Shown: in pieces, positions 33,144 through 35,697 of the stretch
Layout: every line of letters starts with the position of its first letter
Numbering within the stretch: the stretch's first letter is position 1
NCBI GenBank assembly: GCA_964406575.1
Contig: CAYOSH010000038.1
Coordinates: 1 to 35,697 of the forward strand
Length of the DNA: 35,697 nt
DNA from: WTAW01 sp964406575
GTDB taxonomy: Bacteria > Acidobacteriota > Aminicenantia > Aminicenantales > Aminicenantaceae
Direction: 5' to 3'
Made by a program: the position numbers and the translations under genes
The notes under the pieces: generated by a model
What the model was told of the DNA's origin: nothing
The model's database searches: none
The model's input: only the letters and a program-made list of their open reading frames with translations

Positions 33144-33752
33144 ATGAAAAAACTTGTGCTGTTTTCATGTGTATTTTTTACAATCCTAGGCATGAATTTG
33201 ATGGCCATAGAGGCACCTGTGGGTGAACCAGCGCCAGATTTTGTGTGTAATGACTCAAATGGAGTCACCCATGCACTTTCTGCCTATAAAGGGAAGATCG
33301 TCGTTCTCGAATGGCTCAACCACGATTGCCCCTTTGTTAAAAAACATTACGGAAGCGGCAACATGCAGAAGCTGCAGAAGATCTACACTGGAAGAGATGT
33401 GATCTGGCTCTCGGTTATTTCCTCTGCTCCTGGAAAGCAGGGATTTTGCACTCCCGATAAGGCTAATGATCTGACAAAAAGCACAAACGCCCACCCGACA
33501 GCTGTTCTCCTCGATCCACTGGGAAGTGTGGGAAAAAAATATGGGGCGAAGACCACTCCGCATATGTTCATCATCAATAAAGAAGGGATTCTCGTCTACA
33601 ACGGCGGCATCGACAACAAACCATCAACTGATCCGTTAGATATCGACAAGGCCACCAATTACGTCGCAAAGGCTTTGAATGAACTGCTGGCCGGCAAGGA
33701 AGTCTCAATAAAGACCAGCTCACCATACGGTTGTTCGGTAAAGTATGATTGA
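33144..33752 (+). CDS. Secreted thioredoxin-fold / redoxin (AhpC-TSA-like) protein
   Basis: 202 residues behind a strong AAAGGAGG site. A signal peptide ends near AIEA (about 21-24). The redoxin fold follows: VGEPAPDF (26-33), WLNHDCPFVKKHY (57-69) with the presumed active cysteine C62, and TTPHMFIINKEG (the cis-proline strand). Instead of CxxC the motif is a lone C-P-F-V-K-K-H; other cysteines are C35, C102 and C198, the last in the C-terminal YGCSVKY motif usual in this subgroup. It is likely a periplasmic peroxidase-like or thiol-disulfide protein. With the upstream DsbD-alpha protein it probably forms a reductant-partner pair in one transcript. Confidence 0.88.
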   Translation: MKKLVLFSCVFFTILGMNLMAIEAPVGEPAPDFVCNDSNGVTHALSAYKGKIVVLEWLNHDCPFVKKHYGSGNMQKLQKIYTGRDVIWLSVISSAPGKQGFCTPDKANDLTKSTNAHPTAVLLDPLGSVGKKYGAKTTPHMFIINKEGILVYNGGIDNKPSTDPLDIDKATNYVAKALNELLAGKEVSIKTSSPYGCSVKYD

Positions 33753-33849
33753 AGATGACGCCGGCACATCGATACCGTATTTTTGTGTTCACTCGCTCAG
33801 GCCTAAAGCTTTAGTCCTTTTAGATAGCTATCCCATTGGAGTTCCAGAG

Positions 33850-35514
33850 TCATTTTTTTGTGATCGTAAGAAGCCCGGAAGAAGGAACCAAAAATTTGTG
33901 GACCCCTTTCTTAAGTGTCAATGTCCGATTGAGAAGGATATTCCCTAAACAATCATAGGTGACCAAGTTCACTTTTCCCATCCCTTGAGTCATATGGACA
34001 ACAACTTGCTCGCTCCTCTTAGCGTTAACCACGTCCAGATTCTCACACTTTTCCCCATTCAAGGTGATGACCATATCATTGTAAAGACCCACAATTGTTT
34101 TCTCTCGTGATTTGGCTATAAGCATCGGATAGACGGCACCCGGGTTAAGGGGGATAAATTCGCCATCGAGCAGCACATCCCTGTTTTGTCGCCAATAGTT
34201 GATCCAGAACCGAATCATTTTCAGTTGGTCATCTGGGAGCGAATCCAAACGGACAGAAAGCTGCGGCACGCTGAAAATAATGTTGAGTATTTGGAGAGCA
34301 GCTGACTTGACAGGCTCGTTTTTTTGCCACATGAACATATCGGAATGAACGGCCGTATTTCCGCAGAGCAACCTGATGTCTGTGGTTCTCGCTCTGTTGA
34401 TCACAGCATTGTTCGGGCAATCCGTGGCCCGGAACATGTTTCCGTATTTCCGCATGAGAGGCCCGATGTAAGGCTGACGAAACTCAATCAAAACATCGGG
34501 CTTTACAGCTCTCAATCGCGCCATCACATCGGTCATCAGTTTGTCCACCGCTTCGTTGACAGACGCATAGTCTCTGCCCTCTGAAGCTGTCAAGACTGTC
34601 TGTTCATTGGAGGCGAACCGAGCGATAAAATCCAGTTTAAACCCATCCAGATCCCATTCATTCAAGGCTTTCTCATAGGTGTTGATAATAAACTCTCTGA
34701 CTTCAGGATAGCGGGGGTCAAGCACGTACACTCCCTGACCATCCCAATAGGTGAGATATCTGCCCCTGAATCTCTGATAGTTCTTTGAGTTCTCCCCGAT
34801 AAAAGGGAGAGAATACCAGAGGAGAAATTTCATCCCCAGCGAATGCACGTTTTCCACAAAGGACTTCATTTCTGGGATCCGGACCGGCTCCCAATCGCCG
34901 GTGAAGGCATACCCACGCTGGCTGTCGAGTGTTTGCCACCCATCATCCACGATCACCGCTTCGAAGCCCAATTTTTTGGCGATCGTGCACTCTTCGAACA
35001 CTTCATCTGCAGTCACGTTCTGGTGGAAACTGTACCAGGTGGAATACATCGGCCATCTGGCCTGGTCAGGCACAGGAGCGGGCGTATAATTCTCCTGCAC
35101 GGCCCACCATTCCGAGACGTCATGGAGCGCTTGGTAATAAGGAACATCCCTAGTATCGATACGGATCTGAACGGTATATTCTTTAAGCGGGGGGATCTTT
35201 TCATCAAAGAATACGAGGGCACAATAAAACTTGGCGTCTTCTTCCTTCAGATAAGATTGCAGGTTGATCTTGTTGAGGGCATCGGAGCAAGCAAAGGTGA
35301 ACCTGTTCATATCTTCGCCGTTCAGGAACGCGCTCACTGGAGCTTGACTGGAGGCTCTGGATGTGACCCGGTTTCTATAATAATTCACTTTGTCCACACT
35401 GATGTTGGAATTCCAGAAGGATAAGATATCAAGAGAGGGAAAATTCCACCTAACCGAGAATCGAGGTGGTGTCGCATAGGTCGGAGACGTCAGGCGGAGA
35501 TTGATCAACTCCAC
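33850..35514 (-). CDS. GH36-type (clan GH-D) alpha-galactosidase-like glycosidase, truncated frame
   Basis: The frame from GTG 35514 gives 554 residues. The catalytic (beta/alpha)8 barrel shows WYSFHQN (160-166), VDDGWQ (189-194) and DGFKLDF (290-296), where D295 is the expected nucleophile of clan GH-D. D365 in RATDCPNN is a candidate acid/base. A C-terminal beta-domain ends at LLTITKK. Enzymes of this clan release alpha-linked galactose or related sugars such as alpha-N-acetylgalactosamine. The N-terminal supersandwich domain begins before this start: reading in frame upstream meets a TAA at 35548-35550 and then more family-like sequence. The GTG start is therefore doubtful and the gene may be broken. 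It converges on the thioredoxin-fold gene, 97 bp away. Confidence 0.8.
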   Translation of the reverse strand: MELINLRLTSPTYATPPRFSVRWNFPSLDILSFWNSNISVDKVNYYRNRVTSRASSQAPVSAFLNGEDMNRFTFACSDALNKINLQSYLKEEDAKFYCALVFFDEKIPPLKEYTVQIRIDTRDVPYYQALHDVSEWWAVQENYTPAPVPDQARWPMYSTWYSFHQNVTADEVFEECTIAKKLGFEAVIVDDGWQTLDSQRGYAFTGDWEPVRIPEMKSFVENVHSLGMKFLLWYSLPFIGENSKNYQRFRGRYLTYWDGQGVYVLDPRYPEVREFIINTYEKALNEWDLDGFKLDFIARFASNEQTVLTASEGRDYASVNEAVDKLMTDVMARLRAVKPDVLIEFRQPYIGPLMRKYGNMFRATDCPNNAVINRARTTDIRLLCGNTAVHSDMFMWQKNEPVKSAALQILNIIFSVPQLSVRLDSLPDDQLKMIRFWINYWRQNRDVLLDGEFIPLNPGAVYPMLIAKSREKTIVGLYNDMVITLNGEKCENLDVVNAKRSEQVVVHMTQGMGKVNLVTYDCLGNILLNRTLTLKKGVHKFLVPSSGLLTITKK

Positions 35515-35697
35515 ACCTCTTTCGATCTCCTTTGATGTCCACGATGCTTAAAAGCTCTTCAAATCCCCTTCGATATTAATTGAATCAGAACTGAATGGGA
35601 TGGATTCTACAGCCTTCTCTCCAACTCGAGTGGCTTTGGGGATGCTTGATTTTTCGCAGTGTGTGCTAAAAATCACCAGAAGCGTAAAAAGAAAAAT
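35515..35697 (-). pseudogene. 5' part of the GH36-like gene, separated by an in-frame TAA, cut by window end
   Basis: Upstream of 35514, in the same minus-strand frame, the sequence reads ASWTSKEIERG, a TAA (35550-35548), then back to a hydrophobic stretch and cysteine (FTLLVIFSTHC, followed by EKSS) that look like a lipoprotein signal peptide near the right edge. EGDLKSF-stop-ASWTSKEIERGVE would be continuous N-terminal domain if the TAA were a sense codon, for example GAA. So either the gene carries a nonsense mutation or the base call is wrong. The true start lies beyond the window. Confidence 0.65.

Noticed and set aside
33803..33814. Palindrome CTAAAGCTTTAG in the convergent gap as a terminator
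   Set aside because: Low GC, no loop and only a short T-rich stretch after it; it could form by chance and is not a convincing intrinsic terminator.

Overview
The window looks like a piece of a Gram-negative bacterial genome, most likely from the Candidatus Aminicenantes / Acidobacteriota side of the tree. This is inference from gene content: an Oar-like TonB-dependent receptor with an N-terminal carboxypeptidase-regulatory domain, a GWxTD-domain protein with TPRs, many secreted peptidases with signal peptides, and a plant-type fucokinase/GDP-fucose pyrophosphorylase fusion. No rRNA, tRNA or CRISPR array was seen.

Left edge (1-2139). Bases 1-55 recur, perfectly inverted, at 32037-32091. A consensus promoter drives a lone MttB-family methyltransferase gene without in-frame amber. 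Downstream are a 46-bp repeat and a 3' remnant of an amino acid permease.

Module A (2140-19154). A divergent pair: an Lrp/AsnC regulator (+) faces a nine-gene minus-strand operon read from a near-consensus promoter at about 18550-18579. In order of transcription it encodes a TonB-dependent receptor, a threonine-synthase-like PLP enzyme, a glycine-amidinotransferase (AGAT) homologue, a second fold-type II PLP enzyme of unknown function, an APC amino acid permease, a D-aminoacylase-type lipoprotein, an S9 peptidase, a beta-lactamase-fold serine hydrolase and an M14 metallopeptidase. The probable theme is uptake and breakdown of peptides or modified amino acids, with a guanidino-group transfer step. 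The module is bracketed by an imperfect inverted repeat (1798-1843 / 19222-19267).

Middle (19422-21868). A secreted GWxTD/TPR protein converges on a decayed 3' end of an ACSF3/MatB-like acyl-CoA synthetase gene, which abuts the next operon directly.

Module B (21872-31713, minus strand). A seven-gene cluster: NAD-kinase-like protein, GDP-mannose 3,5-epimerase homologue, bifunctional L-fucokinase/GDP-L-fucose pyrophosphorylase, L-rhamnose/L-fucose mutarotase-family protein with an extra C-terminal domain, then a CUT2-type sugar ABC importer (lipoprotein, double ATPase, permease) with its own internal promoter. Together they could import, anomerise and activate L-fucose or L-galactose to GDP-sugars, rather than degrade them.

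Right edge (31714-35697). After a 546-bp gap holding the second copy of the 55-bp repeat come two plus-strand redox genes (a DsbD N-terminal-domain protein and a thioredoxin-fold protein). They converge on a GH36-type glycosidase gene whose 5' part is cut by an in-frame TAA and runs off the window.
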